Made by a program: the position numbers and the translations under genes | Notes under the pieces: generated by a model | Seen by the model: the letters and a program-made list of their open reading frames with translations, nothing else | Told to the model about the DNA's origin: nothing | Database searches by the model: none | DNA from: DATJZG01 sp035499295 | GTDB taxonomy: Bacteria > Myxococcota > Myxococcia > Myxococcales > Anaeromyxobacteraceae | NCBI GenBank assembly: GCA_035499295.1 | Contig: DATJZG010000156.1 | Location: 23,988 to 87,987 of the forward strand | DNA length: 64,000 nt | Direction: 5' to 3' | In this document: positions 32,131 to 40,206 of the stretch, piece after piece | Layout: every line of letters starts with the position of its first letter | Position numbering within the stretch: the first letter of the stretch is position 1

Positions 32131-34254
32131 TCAGGGGGTGAGCTCGAGAGTGGTCACGCTCAGCGCCGGAAGCGTGAGCGTGATCTGGTTCCCGGCGACG
32201 GTGGCGTCCGGGAGTCGCTGCGGGGTGGCGACGCCGTTCTGGACCGGGGAGGCGGAGGTGAGCTGCCAGGAGCGCGCCTTGGTGAGCGCCTTGCCGTGGG
32301 TCACCTGTACGCTCACCGTGCGGGAGTTTAGGTCGAGCGAGGAGCCGTTCAGGGTGGGACGGTGGACAAGGACCACCACTACTCGGTCCGGGCTCGCCTG
32401 GTCGACGCTGGCGAAGGCGGACAGGTGCGCGATGTCGCTCGTACCGGCGGCCACGGAGGTGTCGCCGAAGGAGGTTCCGGCGCCGTCGTAGTTCCGGTAG
32501 CAGAGCCAGGCTCCGGCCCCCCAGGCGTTGTTGGACAGGAGCGGCCAGTAGGAGCCGGCGTACATGCCTTCCCGGCCGAAGATCCCGAGGGTGTCTGCCT
32601 GGGCGACGGCGCCGGAGATGTGGTCGCCGCCGCCGTGGTTGTACTCGCTCACCGAGAGCAGCGTGCCCGGGTAGTTGGCGGCGATCTTGCCGAGCATGCG
32701 CGGGATGAGCGCGATCGCGGCGTTGTTGGTGGAATCCTGGGTGATCCAGCTCGTCTCCACGTAGGTCGGATCCCACAGCGATCGCGGAGCCTGGACGCGG
32801 GCGGCCACCACGCAGTCGCTGTTGTTATCGACCGTGACCCGCGTTCCGCAGCCGGTCGCCTCGCTGTAGAAGTGCAGGTCGAGGACGTCGAGCAGCCGGC
32901 GGCCCTGGGTCGCCGACGCCTGGCCCATCTGGGAGAGGTAGTAGTTGAGGAAGTCGCCGAGCTGCGCCGAGTCGGGCGCGCCCTGGAGGTTCACGTACCC
33001 GGCCCACCCGTAGCTCACCGGTCCGAAGACGAGGGCCGAGGGGACAGCGTCCTTGATGGCTCCCGAGGACGCGATCGACTGGGAGAGGAGCGCCGCGTAG
33101 GTGAGCTGCGCCCGCTGGATCTCGGCGTGGGTCGCCGACCAGAGGTCGGGTTCGTTGTCGAGCATGAGGTGCAAGGGGAGCGCGGCGCCCGACCAGTGGG
33201 TGGAGAGGAACCAGGCGAACTCGTCCTGGTAGACGTAAGCGTCCGTGGTGACGGGGGGGTTGCTGAAGGGCGCCCCCTTCTTCGCCACCGTCTGGAGGAA
33301 GTGGTCGGTGAGGGTGCTCGTCAGCGAGACCGGTCCGCTCGCGTCCTTCGCCACCCATCCCTGGATGGGAATGGTGACGCACAGGCCGAGGCCGTTCGCC
33401 TTGGCGTCGGCCACCGAGGGCACCGCTGCATCGCCGGGGCCGTCGGAGGGGGAGCCCATGTAGGTGTCGTTCTCGTAGAGGTAGTCGCTCCCGGCGTTGG
33501 AGTAGTTGGTCTCCCAGTTGTAGGCGGTCCAGCGGTTTCCGCCCAGCCGGAGCCAGGTGGTTCCGGGCGGCGATTCGGCAGCGGTGGCGCCGTTGTACCC
33601 GTACACGAAGGGCGAGATGGCTCGCACGTTCGAGCCGGTGTCGACCGCGACCGTGACGTCGGCGCCCCCGCCGGCCGAGACCGTCACGGTGGTCGTTGCC
33701 GTCGTCGTGCCGTAGGCATTTCCCGCGCTGAGCGTGTAGGTGGTCGTCGAGCCCGGCGAGACGGACTTCGAGGTTCCCGCCACCGCGCCCACTCCCTGAT
33801 CGATGGAGAGGGTGGTGGCGCCCGAGACCGTCCAGGAGAGCGTGCTCGAGCCCCCGGGAACGACCACGCTCGGCGACGAGGTGAAGGAGAGGATGGAAGG
33901 GACGGCGGCGACGGTGACGGTGGCCTTAGCGGTGGCGTTGCCGGCGCCGTTGCCGGCGGTGAGGGTGTAGGTGGTGGTCGTTGTCGGCGAGACGGACTTC
34001 GAGGTTCCGGTGACGGTGCCGACGCCCGGGTCGATGGAGAGAGAGGTGGCGCCCGAGACCGCCCAGGAGAGCGTGCTGGCGCTGCCGGGCGCGACAGTCG
34101 TCGGCGAGGCGGTGAAGGACGATATCGCCGGCTTCTGCGAGCCCTCGCCGCCGTCCGGCGAGCCCCCGCCTCCTCCTCCGCCGGAGGCGATGCCTCCGCA
34201 AGCAGCGAGCGCCAGGGCCATTCCCATCGCCGTCAATTCCCGGGAGTTGCTCAT
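32131..34254 (-). CDS. GH44-like glycoside hydrolase lipoprotein
   Basis: A 707-residue secreted enzyme. ATG 34254 (GGAGG upstream) starts a signal ending ALALAACG, a lipobox, followed by a Gly-rich linker. Two near-identical Ig-like repeats (about residues 41-116 and 120-195; each with PTTVAPGSASTLSWAVSGAT-like sequence and SKSVSP-x-x-TTTYTL) precede the catalytic region. Similarity to GH44 endoglucanase/xyloglucanase is seen in WLRLGGNRWTAYNWETNYSN, MLDNEPDLW (acid/base Glu368) and SVSEYNHGGGDHISG (nucleophile Glu537). It should hydrolyse plant-type beta-1,4 glucans or mannan at the cell surface. The final 100 residues form a beta-rich domain. It is the only carbohydrate-active gene in the window. 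Confidence 0.82.
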   Translation of the reverse strand: MSNSRELTAMGMALALAACGGIASGGGGGGGSPDGGEGSQKPAISSFTASPTTVAPGSASTLSWAVSGATSLSIDPGVGTVTGTSKSVSPTTTTTYTLTAGNGAGNATAKATVTVAAVPSILSFTSSPSVVVPGGSSTLSWTVSGATTLSIDQGVGAVAGTSKSVSPGSTTTYTLSAGNAYGTTTATTTVTVSAGGGADVTVAVDTGSNVRAISPFVYGYNGATAAESPPGTTWLRLGGNRWTAYNWETNYSNAGSDYLYENDTYMGSPSDGPGDAAVPSVADAKANGLGLCVTIPIQGWVAKDASGPVSLTSTLTDHFLQTVAKKGAPFSNPPVTTDAYVYQDEFAWFLSTHWSGAALPLHLMLDNEPDLWSATHAEIQRAQLTYAALLSQSIASSGAIKDAVPSALVFGPVSYGWAGYVNLQGAPDSAQLGDFLNYYLSQMGQASATQGRRLLDVLDLHFYSEATGCGTRVTVDNNSDCVVAARVQAPRSLWDPTYVETSWITQDSTNNAAIALIPRMLGKIAANYPGTLLSVSEYNHGGGDHISGAVAQADTLGIFGREGMYAGSYWPLLSNNAWGAGAWLCYRNYDGAGTSFGDTSVAAGTSDIAHLSAFASVDQASPDRVVVVLVHRPTLNGSSLDLNSRTVSVQVTHGKALTKARSWQLTSASPVQNGVATPQRLPDATVAGNQITLTLPALSVTTLELTP

Positions 34255-34525
34255 GGAAATACCCTCCGGCCAGGTGGGCTAGCCCACGGCCGATGTGCGT
34301 TTCAAGGTCCGGCTGTGGGCGACTCGCCGCATCGAGGGAGGGCGGAGGGATAGCGGAACGCGAGCGCGTCCCCAAGGGCCGGGGCCTCCCCCGCTCGGCG
34401 AGCGCTTTGGGGCTCGCTCGCTCGATGTGGCACGGGGTCGGACGTCGACCCACAGCGCGTCGCCGGATCGAGGGACGAAGCAGCTCCGAGAGTGAACCGG
34501 TGTCGGCCGTCCTCTCCGTGGGCGG

Positions 34526-34942
34526 TCAGCTCTTCACCGGCGGGGCGTCGGCGAGGGGATCCTCTCCAGCCGTCCAGCCCGGGAGAACGCGATCGGAGAG
34601 CTGGAAGTTCTCGCCGTCGTGCTCGGTGTAGACGACGTAGATGCTCGCCTTGGGCACGCCCCAGGTGCGCTCGAGCTCGCCCATGATGGCGAGCGCCAGC
34701 CGCCGCTTCTGATCCGCCGTGCGTCCTTTCCGAATGTCGGCGTTGAGGAAGACGATGCCGCGCGCCGGGTCCTCGGCCCGACCGAAGGCCAGGTCCTCGC
34801 GCCCGTAGGACCGGAGCGTCACCCCGATGTGGTCGGTGCCGGTGTCCATGATCTCCGCGAAGTGGCGGATCACCTCGCCGGCGAAGCGCCTCTTCTCCTC
34901 CGCGGACGGGGTGAAATTCGTCTCGAATTGAAGGTGCGGCAT
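34526..34942 (-). CDS. Tautomerase/MIF-superfamily protein
   Basis: A 138-residue protein. ATG 34942, behind GGGGAGG, gives MPHLQFETNF: Pro2 becomes the N-terminal catalytic base after Met removal, the hallmark of the superfamily, so the start is well fixed. A longer frame upstream adds non-family sequence. Later blocks are DHIGVTLRSYG, GIVFLNADIRKGR and SIYVVYTEHDGENF, typical of the MIF-like or 4-oxalocrotonate tautomerase-like fold. The reaction is keto-enol tautomerisation or dehalogenation of small acids; the substrate is unknown. It is a single gene. Confidence 0.8.
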   Translation of the reverse strand: MPHLQFETNFTPSAEEKRRFAGEVIRHFAEIMDTGTDHIGVTLRSYGREDLAFGRAEDPARGIVFLNADIRKGRTADQKRRLALAIMGELERTWGVPKASIYVVYTEHDGENFQLSDRVLPGWTAGEDPLADAPPVKS

Positions 34943-35391
34943 CGTCGCCTCCCCGGCTTGGCTCCCCGCGCAGGATTCTAGCAACGCGCTGAACGCGTTT
35001 CACGGAGCGCTGCCCGAGACGGGCGGCGCGTCGCCAGCGAAGCACCGTCGTCGACGGGAGCTCGGCTGGCGCCCCGCTTCGCTCGAGCCGGCGCGGGACG
35101 GACCTCCTCGGCGGAAGGCGTGCGCGGGCGACGTGGAACGACAACGGGCGGGAAACCGGATCTTCTCCGGCGACCCGCACGCGTCTCCGACCCGCCGACG
35201 CCGGCAGCCCTTCCTCGTCCGCCATGGCCGTCGAACTCCGGCCTCCGCAATCGCCTCACACCCCAGAGGGGTCTGCCTCCCCCGGCCGCGCTTTGGCACT
35301 GCAGCTGGGTTCGCTGGGACGGTATGCTCGCGAGGCTTTGATCTCCCCGTAGGCCTGAGAGCGAACGCCGCCGGTTCCTAGGAGGTTCCCG
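34943..35391. other. Spacer before outer-membrane protein, no gene seen
   Basis: About 450 bp, GC-rich. Short frames on both strands look random. A TAGGAGG ribosome site sits at the right end. No confident promoter was found. Confidence 0.4.
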
Positions 35392-36396
35392 ATGAAAGCT
35401 TCCGTGCTCGTCGCCGCCGCTTGCCTGTGGGCGCTTCCGACCCTTGGTGAGGACATAGCCGCCACCGCAGAAGCCCCGAAGCCGGCCCCGTGCCCGGAGG
35501 AGCCCAGTCACCGCGAGCTCGCCGGCCACCTCTTCCTCACCTCGCACCTCACCACCGATCCATTCTCGTACACCGCCTTCGGGGCGAACTTCGGGCTCGG
35601 GGCCGGTCAGGCTCAAGGGCCCACGGGGGAGTTCAGCAACACTCCGCCCTACTTCACCAAGACTGGAACCAAGTGGTACGGCTACAGCGGCCTCGTGCAT
35701 CAGTTCCTGCTCGACGTGCGGATCCTCGAATACCTGTCGGTGCACCTCGACACGAACGCCCAGGCCTACCTCGGCACTGGCCGCGACTCGATCATCGTCG
35801 TGGGCACGAGCGTCGGCTTGGCCGCAACCCTGGGCGTGAAGGGGAGCCTCCCCATCGGAGAGCACGTGCGCCTCTCCCTCGGCCTCGACGGCCGCTACGG
35901 GCCCGCTTACACGGTGCTCCTCCTGAACGGGATCCAGGACGCCATCAATAGCTGCAAGGCGGGAGGACCCTGCAACGTCGATCCTGGCCAGTTCCTGCAG
36001 GAGTCGGACACCATCACCTGGGTGGGCACGCTCAGCGCTGCATGGGCGCCTTGGCCGTTCCTCGGCCTCGTGGGGGACGTGAGCTACCTGAACCCCAGAA
36101 AGACGGGCACGGCGTCCTACTCGAACAACGGGTTCGACTTCGCGGCCAGCGTCGAGTTCGACGCCATGCCTCTCCTCCACTGGCTCCCGCTGGGGGTGAA
36201 CGGCGGCTACGCCATTTTGACCCCAGTCGGGGCGAATGGGGTTGCGACCGAGACGGACTACGAGTTCGGGATCTACTACACGGGGAAGAGGGACCTCGCC
36301 CTCGGCATCGAGATCGACTGGCAAAATGGACGGCTCAACAACGCGCAGGTCCAGACGTCTACCCTCGCGTGGGTAAACTTCAAGTACTACTGGTAG
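35392..36396 (+). CDS. Outer-membrane beta-barrel-like protein
   Basis: A 334-residue protein. ATG 35392 follows AGGAGG at ideal spacing. The signal is MKASVLVAAACLWALPTLGE. The mature chain alternates hydrophobic and polar residues (FGANFGLGAGQAQG, YLSVHLDTNAQAYLG, LRLSLGLDG-type strands) and ends in a strand closing with Trp (WVNFKYYW), as outer-membrane barrels do. A Cys-containing loop (SCKAGGPCNVDPGQF) near residue 190 may form a disulfide. No specific porin family is recognised. It is followed by the retropepsin-like gene 148 bp on, same strand. Confidence 0.7.
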   Translation: MKASVLVAAACLWALPTLGEDIAATAEAPKPAPCPEEPSHRELAGHLFLTSHLTTDPFSYTAFGANFGLGAGQAQGPTGEFSNTPPYFTKTGTKWYGYSGLVHQFLLDVRILEYLSVHLDTNAQAYLGTGRDSIIVVGTSVGLAATLGVKGSLPIGEHVRLSLGLDGRYGPAYTVLLLNGIQDAINSCKAGGPCNVDPGQFLQESDTITWVGTLSAAWAPWPFLGLVGDVSYLNPRKTGTASYSNNGFDFAASVEFDAMPLLHWLPLGVNGGYAILTPVGANGVATETDYEFGIYYTGKRDLALGIEIDWQNGRLNNAQVQTSTLAWVNFKYYW

Positions 36397-36544
36397 CCGG
36401 GCGCCGCTCCAAAGCCTGCCTCCTCTGCGGGCGCCCGTCGCCGGCGAGACCGCGGCCCGACGGGTTCCAGGTGAACCGGTGTTCCCCGGTCTGAGGGAAA
36501 GTTTCCGGCCCTGTCGCCGCTAGGCGTACGCAGGGGGAAGAGAC

Positions 36545-38395
36545 ATGAGATCTCTAGCGATCCGAATCCTGCTCGCGCTCGCCGCGCTGACGGCGGACTC
36601 ACCCGTGCGCGCAGATTCCACCGCGAACGCCGTCCTGGCGAAGGCGAAGGCCGCGAGCGGCGGTGAGGCCTGGAACGGCATCCGCACCATGCGCGCGCGT
36701 GCCAAGGTCAACACCGGGGGGCTCTCCGGCAGCGGGGAGTCGATCGACGACCTGGTGCACGGGTGGTTCCTCGATCGGTTCGCGCTCGGCCCGGTGACGG
36801 GGGCCCAGGGATTCGACGGGAAGACCGCCTGGACGATGGACGCGTCGAAACAGGTGCACGAGGAGGAAGGGGGCGACGCCCGCCTGGCCGCCGTCGACGA
36901 CGGCTACCGGAGGCGGCTCGCCTACTGGTTCCCCGAGCGCGGCGCCGCTCGCATCGAGCTCTCCGGCGACGCGACGGAGGGGAGCCGGCGGTTCCGGGTG
37001 CTCACCCTCAGCCCCGAGGGCGGGCGACCCTTCGCCCTGTGGATCGACGCCTCTACCCATCTCGTGGACCGCGTGGTCGAGAAGGCGGCGCTCGAGACGC
37101 GGACGACGTTCTACTCCGACTACCGGAGCGTCGGAGGGGTGAAGCTGCCATTCCGGAGCCGCTCGACGAACGGAGAGCCGAAGTACGACCAGACCGCGGA
37201 AATCGTGGAGGTGACCTTCAACGAGCCGGTCGCACCGGAGCTCTTTGCGATGCCGGCGCCGCCGCCTCCCGACTTCTCCATCGCCGGCGGCAAGACATCG
37301 ACGTCGGTCCCCTTCGCCCTCGTCAACAACCACATCTACGTCGACGTGCGGCTCGACGGCCGGGGGCCGTTCCGCATGCTCTGCGACACCGGGGGGATGA
37401 ACATCCTCACCCCGTCCCTGGCGAAGGCGCTGGGCCTCAAGGCCGAGGGCGCGCTGGAGGGACGCGGGGTCGGGGACCGGTCCGAGGACGTCGCCCTCGC
37501 CAAGGTGGGCTCCCTCCGGGTCGGCGACGCCACTCTCCGCGACCAGGTGTTCGCCGTCTTCCCGCTCGACACCTTCGAGAAGGTGGAGGGGCTGCGCATC
37601 TCCGGGATCATCGGCTACGAGGTGTTCCGCCGCTTCGTGGTGGAGGTCAACTACGAGGAGCGGCGCCTGGGGCTCACGCTGCCGAAGGACTTCGAGTACC
37701 GGGGAAGGGGCGTGGCGGTGCCGTTCCAGTACAACGACAAGATCCCCCAGGTCGAGGGCTCCATCGACGGCATCCCCGGCAAGTTCGACATCGACACCGG
37801 CAGCCGCTCCACCGTCGATCTCACCAGCCCGTTCGTGGAGAAGAACGATCTGAAGAGGAAGTACCCCCTGAGCGCGGTCGTGGTCACCGGCTGGGGCGTC
37901 GGGGGACCGGCCCGGAGCTACGTAACGCGCGGGAAGGAGCTCCGGATCGGCACGGTGGTGGTGCGCGCGCCGGTCCTCCTCCTCTCGGCGCAGGACAAGG
38001 GCGCCTTCTCTGACCCGTACCTCGCCGGCAACGTGGGCGGCGGCGTGCTGAAGCGCTTCAACATCACCTTCGACTACGGCCACAAGCGGCTCTACCTGGA
38101 GGCGAACGCGAACGACGCGGCGCCGGACACCTTCGACCGCGCGGGGATGTGGGTGAACGTCGACGAGAGCGGATTCGCGGTCGTCGACGTGATGGCGGAC
38201 GGCCCGGCCGACCGGGCCGGGGTTCGCGCCGGGGACTCCATCGTCGCCGTGGGCAGTACCGCGGCCTCGCAGATGAGCCTGGCGGACTTCCGCTCCATGC
38301 TCCGGACCCTCAAGCCCGGCACCGAGGTGCGCCTCACCGTCCAGTCGGGAGGGAAGCGGCGCGAGGTCGTGCTCGTGCTCCGCGACGTCGCCTGA
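36545..38395 (+). CDS. Secreted retropepsin-like aspartyl protease with PDZ domain
   Basis: A 616-residue protein. ATG 36545 follows GGGGAAGAG. The signal peptide is about residues 1-24 (IRILLALAALTADSPVRADS). Residues 30-250 form an outer-membrane-lipoprotein-like beta domain. Two retropepsin Asp motifs follow: MLCDTGGMNILT (about residue 280) and FDIDTGSRSTVDLT (about 417), the pair expected for a pseudo-dimeric aspartyl protease. A PDZ domain sits at about 530-612 (GFAVVDVMADGPADRAGVRA). This combination is common in secreted or periplasmic proteins of unknown substrate. The active-site context DTG is intact in both halves, so proteolysis is plausible. Confidence 0.78.
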   Translation: MRSLAIRILLALAALTADSPVRADSTANAVLAKAKAASGGEAWNGIRTMRARAKVNTGGLSGSGESIDDLVHGWFLDRFALGPVTGAQGFDGKTAWTMDASKQVHEEEGGDARLAAVDDGYRRRLAYWFPERGAARIELSGDATEGSRRFRVLTLSPEGGRPFALWIDASTHLVDRVVEKAALETRTTFYSDYRSVGGVKLPFRSRSTNGEPKYDQTAEIVEVTFNEPVAPELFAMPAPPPPDFSIAGGKTSTSVPFALVNNHIYVDVRLDGRGPFRMLCDTGGMNILTPSLAKALGLKAEGALEGRGVGDRSEDVALAKVGSLRVGDATLRDQVFAVFPLDTFEKVEGLRISGIIGYEVFRRFVVEVNYEERRLGLTLPKDFEYRGRGVAVPFQYNDKIPQVEGSIDGIPGKFDIDTGSRSTVDLTSPFVEKNDLKRKYPLSAVVVTGWGVGGPARSYVTRGKELRIGTVVVRAPVLLLSAQDKGAFSDPYLAGNVGGGVLKRFNITFDYGHKRLYLEANANDAAPDTFDRAGMWVNVDESGFAVVDVMADGPADRAGVRAGDSIVAVGSTAASQMSLADFRSMLRTLKPGTEVRLTVQSGGKRREVVLVLRDVA

Positions 38396-38429
38396 ACGCG
38401 GTCCGGGCCGGGACGTGGGGGGTCCCCGC

Positions 38430-39353
38430 CTAGGCGGGAACGCCCGCGGCTCGAGACCTCGGCGGCGGCGCGTTGCCGCCGGGCCCTCCCCCGCGGAGGG
38501 CACGGCGAAAGAAGGGCTTTAGCCCGAGCCAGGCGACCGAGCCGACCAGCACCGCTCCCCCGGCGACGTTCACGGGCGTGAGGCTCAAGGGGAAGAAGGG
38601 CCAGGCGCAGGCGGCGGTGGCCACCGGTCCCGCCACCCGGACCACGCTCGTCACCGAGAGGCTCGCGTCCCGGAGGGTTCGGTAGTAGAGCAGCACGGAG
38701 GCGAGGTTGCCGACCAGGGCGGCCGCGACCACCAGTGCCACCCCCGCGGGCGTGCCGCGGCGGCCGAGCTCGCCCGAGAAGGCGCCGTAGCCGAGCACCA
38801 GGAGGAGCGAGAAGACCCGGGAGCTCGCCAGCACCACCGAGGGCCGGGAGCGGACCAGGGCGATCTTGGCGAGCAGGTTCCCGGCGGTGTAGGCGACCGT
38901 GGAGGCGAAGGCGAGCGCCAGGCCGACTCCGCCCGAGGGGGCGGCCCCCTGCCACGAGAAGAGGAAGGCCCCCGCGACCGCCGCGGCGCCGAGCAGCAGG
39001 TGGTCGCTTCTCAGGCGCTCGCCCAGGACGAGAAAGGCGAGCGGCGCGGCGAAGACCGGCGACAGACCGCCGAGGAGCGCGACCGGGACCGGTCCGAGCC
39101 GCCCGAGGCTCGCGAAGAGGCAGACGGCCCCGACGCCGTCGAGCAGGCCGAGGCCGACGAGGACCGGGCTCACCTCGAGGGGCAAGGAGCGCTCCCGGAC
39201 GCGGGCCCAGACGACGCAGCCGATGACCGCGCAGGCCGTGCTCAGGGCGGCGGCGTCGACCGCGCCGATGCGGAGCAGCGCGAAGGCGTTCAGCACCGAG
39301 GCGACGGCGGCGAGCTTGAGGGAGAGGGCCTGTCGTCCGATATCGTGATGCAC
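38430..39353 (-). CDS. EamA-family transporter
   Basis: A 307-residue membrane protein from GTG 39353 with about ten hydrophobic segments in two EamA halves (for example LVGLGLLDGVGAVCLFASLG, then PVALLGGLSPVFAAPLAFLV, and LLYYRTLRDASLSVTSVVRV in the second). EamA proteins export metabolites such as amino acids or riboflavin-like compounds. The open frame extends well upstream with non-membrane sequence, so I take the start just before the first membrane segment. It is divergent from the ABC importer genes with paired inverted repeats at and beyond its start. The substrate is unknown. Confidence 0.75.
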   Translation of the reverse strand: MHHDIGRQALSLKLAAVASVLNAFALLRIGAVDAAALSTACAVIGCVVWARVRERSLPLEVSPVLVGLGLLDGVGAVCLFASLGRLGPVPVALLGGLSPVFAAPLAFLVLGERLRSDHLLLGAAAVAGAFLFSWQGAAPSGGVGLALAFASTVAYTAGNLLAKIALVRSRPSVVLASSRVFSLLLVLGYGAFSGELGRRGTPAGVALVVAAALVGNLASVLLYYRTLRDASLSVTSVVRVAGPVATAACAWPFFPLSLTPVNVAGGAVLVGSVAWLGLKPFFRRALRGGGPGGNAPPPRSRAAGVPA

Positions 39354-39370
39354 CCAAACGGGTATATCAC
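39345..39370. promoter_or_regulatory. GTGAT-N16-ATCAC dyad over the EamA start
   Basis: 5-bp arms at 39345-39349 and 39366-39370 flank the EamA start codon, in an AT-rich setting with GATATC and TATATC. It is a candidate operator for the divergent pair. Confidence 0.35.
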
Positions 39371-39412
39371 GGATGGGGCATATGTCGAGACTTGGACCTC
39401 CGGCCCAATAGG

Positions 39413-39441
39413 TTGTCGATATTGGCGATTTTCCCCGACAA
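39413..39441. promoter_or_regulatory. TTGTCG-N17-CGACAA dyad ahead of ABC operon
   Basis: 6-bp inverted arms (39413-39418, 39436-39441) lie 10 bp before the ATPase start at 39451, in lower-GC DNA. It is a candidate regulator site or RNA stem. Confidence 0.35.
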
Positions 39442-39450
39442 GCGGCGGCG

Positions 39451-40206
39451 ATGGAACTGAGCGCCATCGACGTCCAGGGAGTGGTGAAGCGCTTCGGCCC
39501 CTCCGCGGCGCTCGGGCCCCTGACGCTCTCGGTTCGCGAGCGGTCGACCCTCGCGCTCATCGGGCCCTCGGGCTCCGGCAAGTCCACGCTCCTCCGCCTG
39601 GTGATGGGGCTCGTCGAGCCCGACGAGGGAGTGATCTCAGTTCGCGGCCGGGTCGTCCGCAGGAGCGACGCAGCCCTGCGCCGGAAGATGGGCTACGTGC
39701 TGCAGGGGGGAGGGCTCTTCCCGCACCTGCGCGCGGCGGAGAACGTGACCCTCGTCGCTCGCACCTTGCGCCTCCCCGCCGAGCGCATCGCGCTGCGCCT
39801 CTCCGAGCTCGCGAGCCTGTGCCGGCTCGCCGAGGCGGTGCTCGGCCGCTACCCGGCCGAGCTCTCGGGCGGCCAGAGGCAGCGGGTGAGCCTCATGCGC
39901 GCCCTGATGCTCGACCCGGAGGTGCTGCTCCTCGACGAGCCGCTCGGGGCGCTCGACCCCGTCACCCGCTCCGAGCTCCAGGTGGACCTGCGCCGGATCT
40001 TCGACGAGCTCGGGAAGACGGTGTTGCTCGTCACCCACGACCTCGGCGAGGCCGCCTTCTTCGCCCACCGCGTGGCCCTTCTCCTCGACGGTCGCGTCGT
40101 CCAGGAGGGCACGCTGGCGGAGCTCGAGTCGGCACCCTCGAGCCCGTTCGTGAGCCGGTTCGTGCAGGCGCACCGCGAGGGCGGGGCGAACGGAGTGAAG
40201 CGGTGA
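39451..40206 (+). CDS. ABC transporter ATPase, OpuCA/EgtV-like
   Basis: A 251-residue nucleotide-binding subunit. Walker A is GPSGSGKST (about residue 37), Q-loop YVLQGGGLFPH (about 81), signature LSGGQRQRVSLMRAL (about 133), Walker B VLLLDEPLGALD (about 154) and switch VTHDLGEAAFF (about 188). The order and VLQGGGLFPH segment match ATPases of the quaternary-amine/osmoprotectant importers (OpuC, ProV type). C-terminal CBS domains are absent. The stop overlaps the next start (GTGA), so it is coupled to the fused permease and delivers energy for import. Confidence 0.9.
   Translation: MELSAIDVQGVVKRFGPSAALGPLTLSVRERSTLALIGPSGSGKSTLLRLVMGLVEPDEGVISVRGRVVRRSDAALRRKMGYVLQGGGLFPHLRAAENVTLVARTLRLPAERIALRLSELASLCRLAEAVLGRYPAELSGGQRQRVSLMRALMLDPEVLLLDEPLGALDPVTRSELQVDLRRIFDELGKTVLLVTHDLGEAAFFAHRVALLLDGRVVQEGTLAELESAPSSPFVSRFVQAHREGGANGVKR

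Noticed and set aside
32362..34353. A 663-codon plus-strand frame
   Set aside because: Antisense to the GH44-like gene; composition is typical of a shadow frame.
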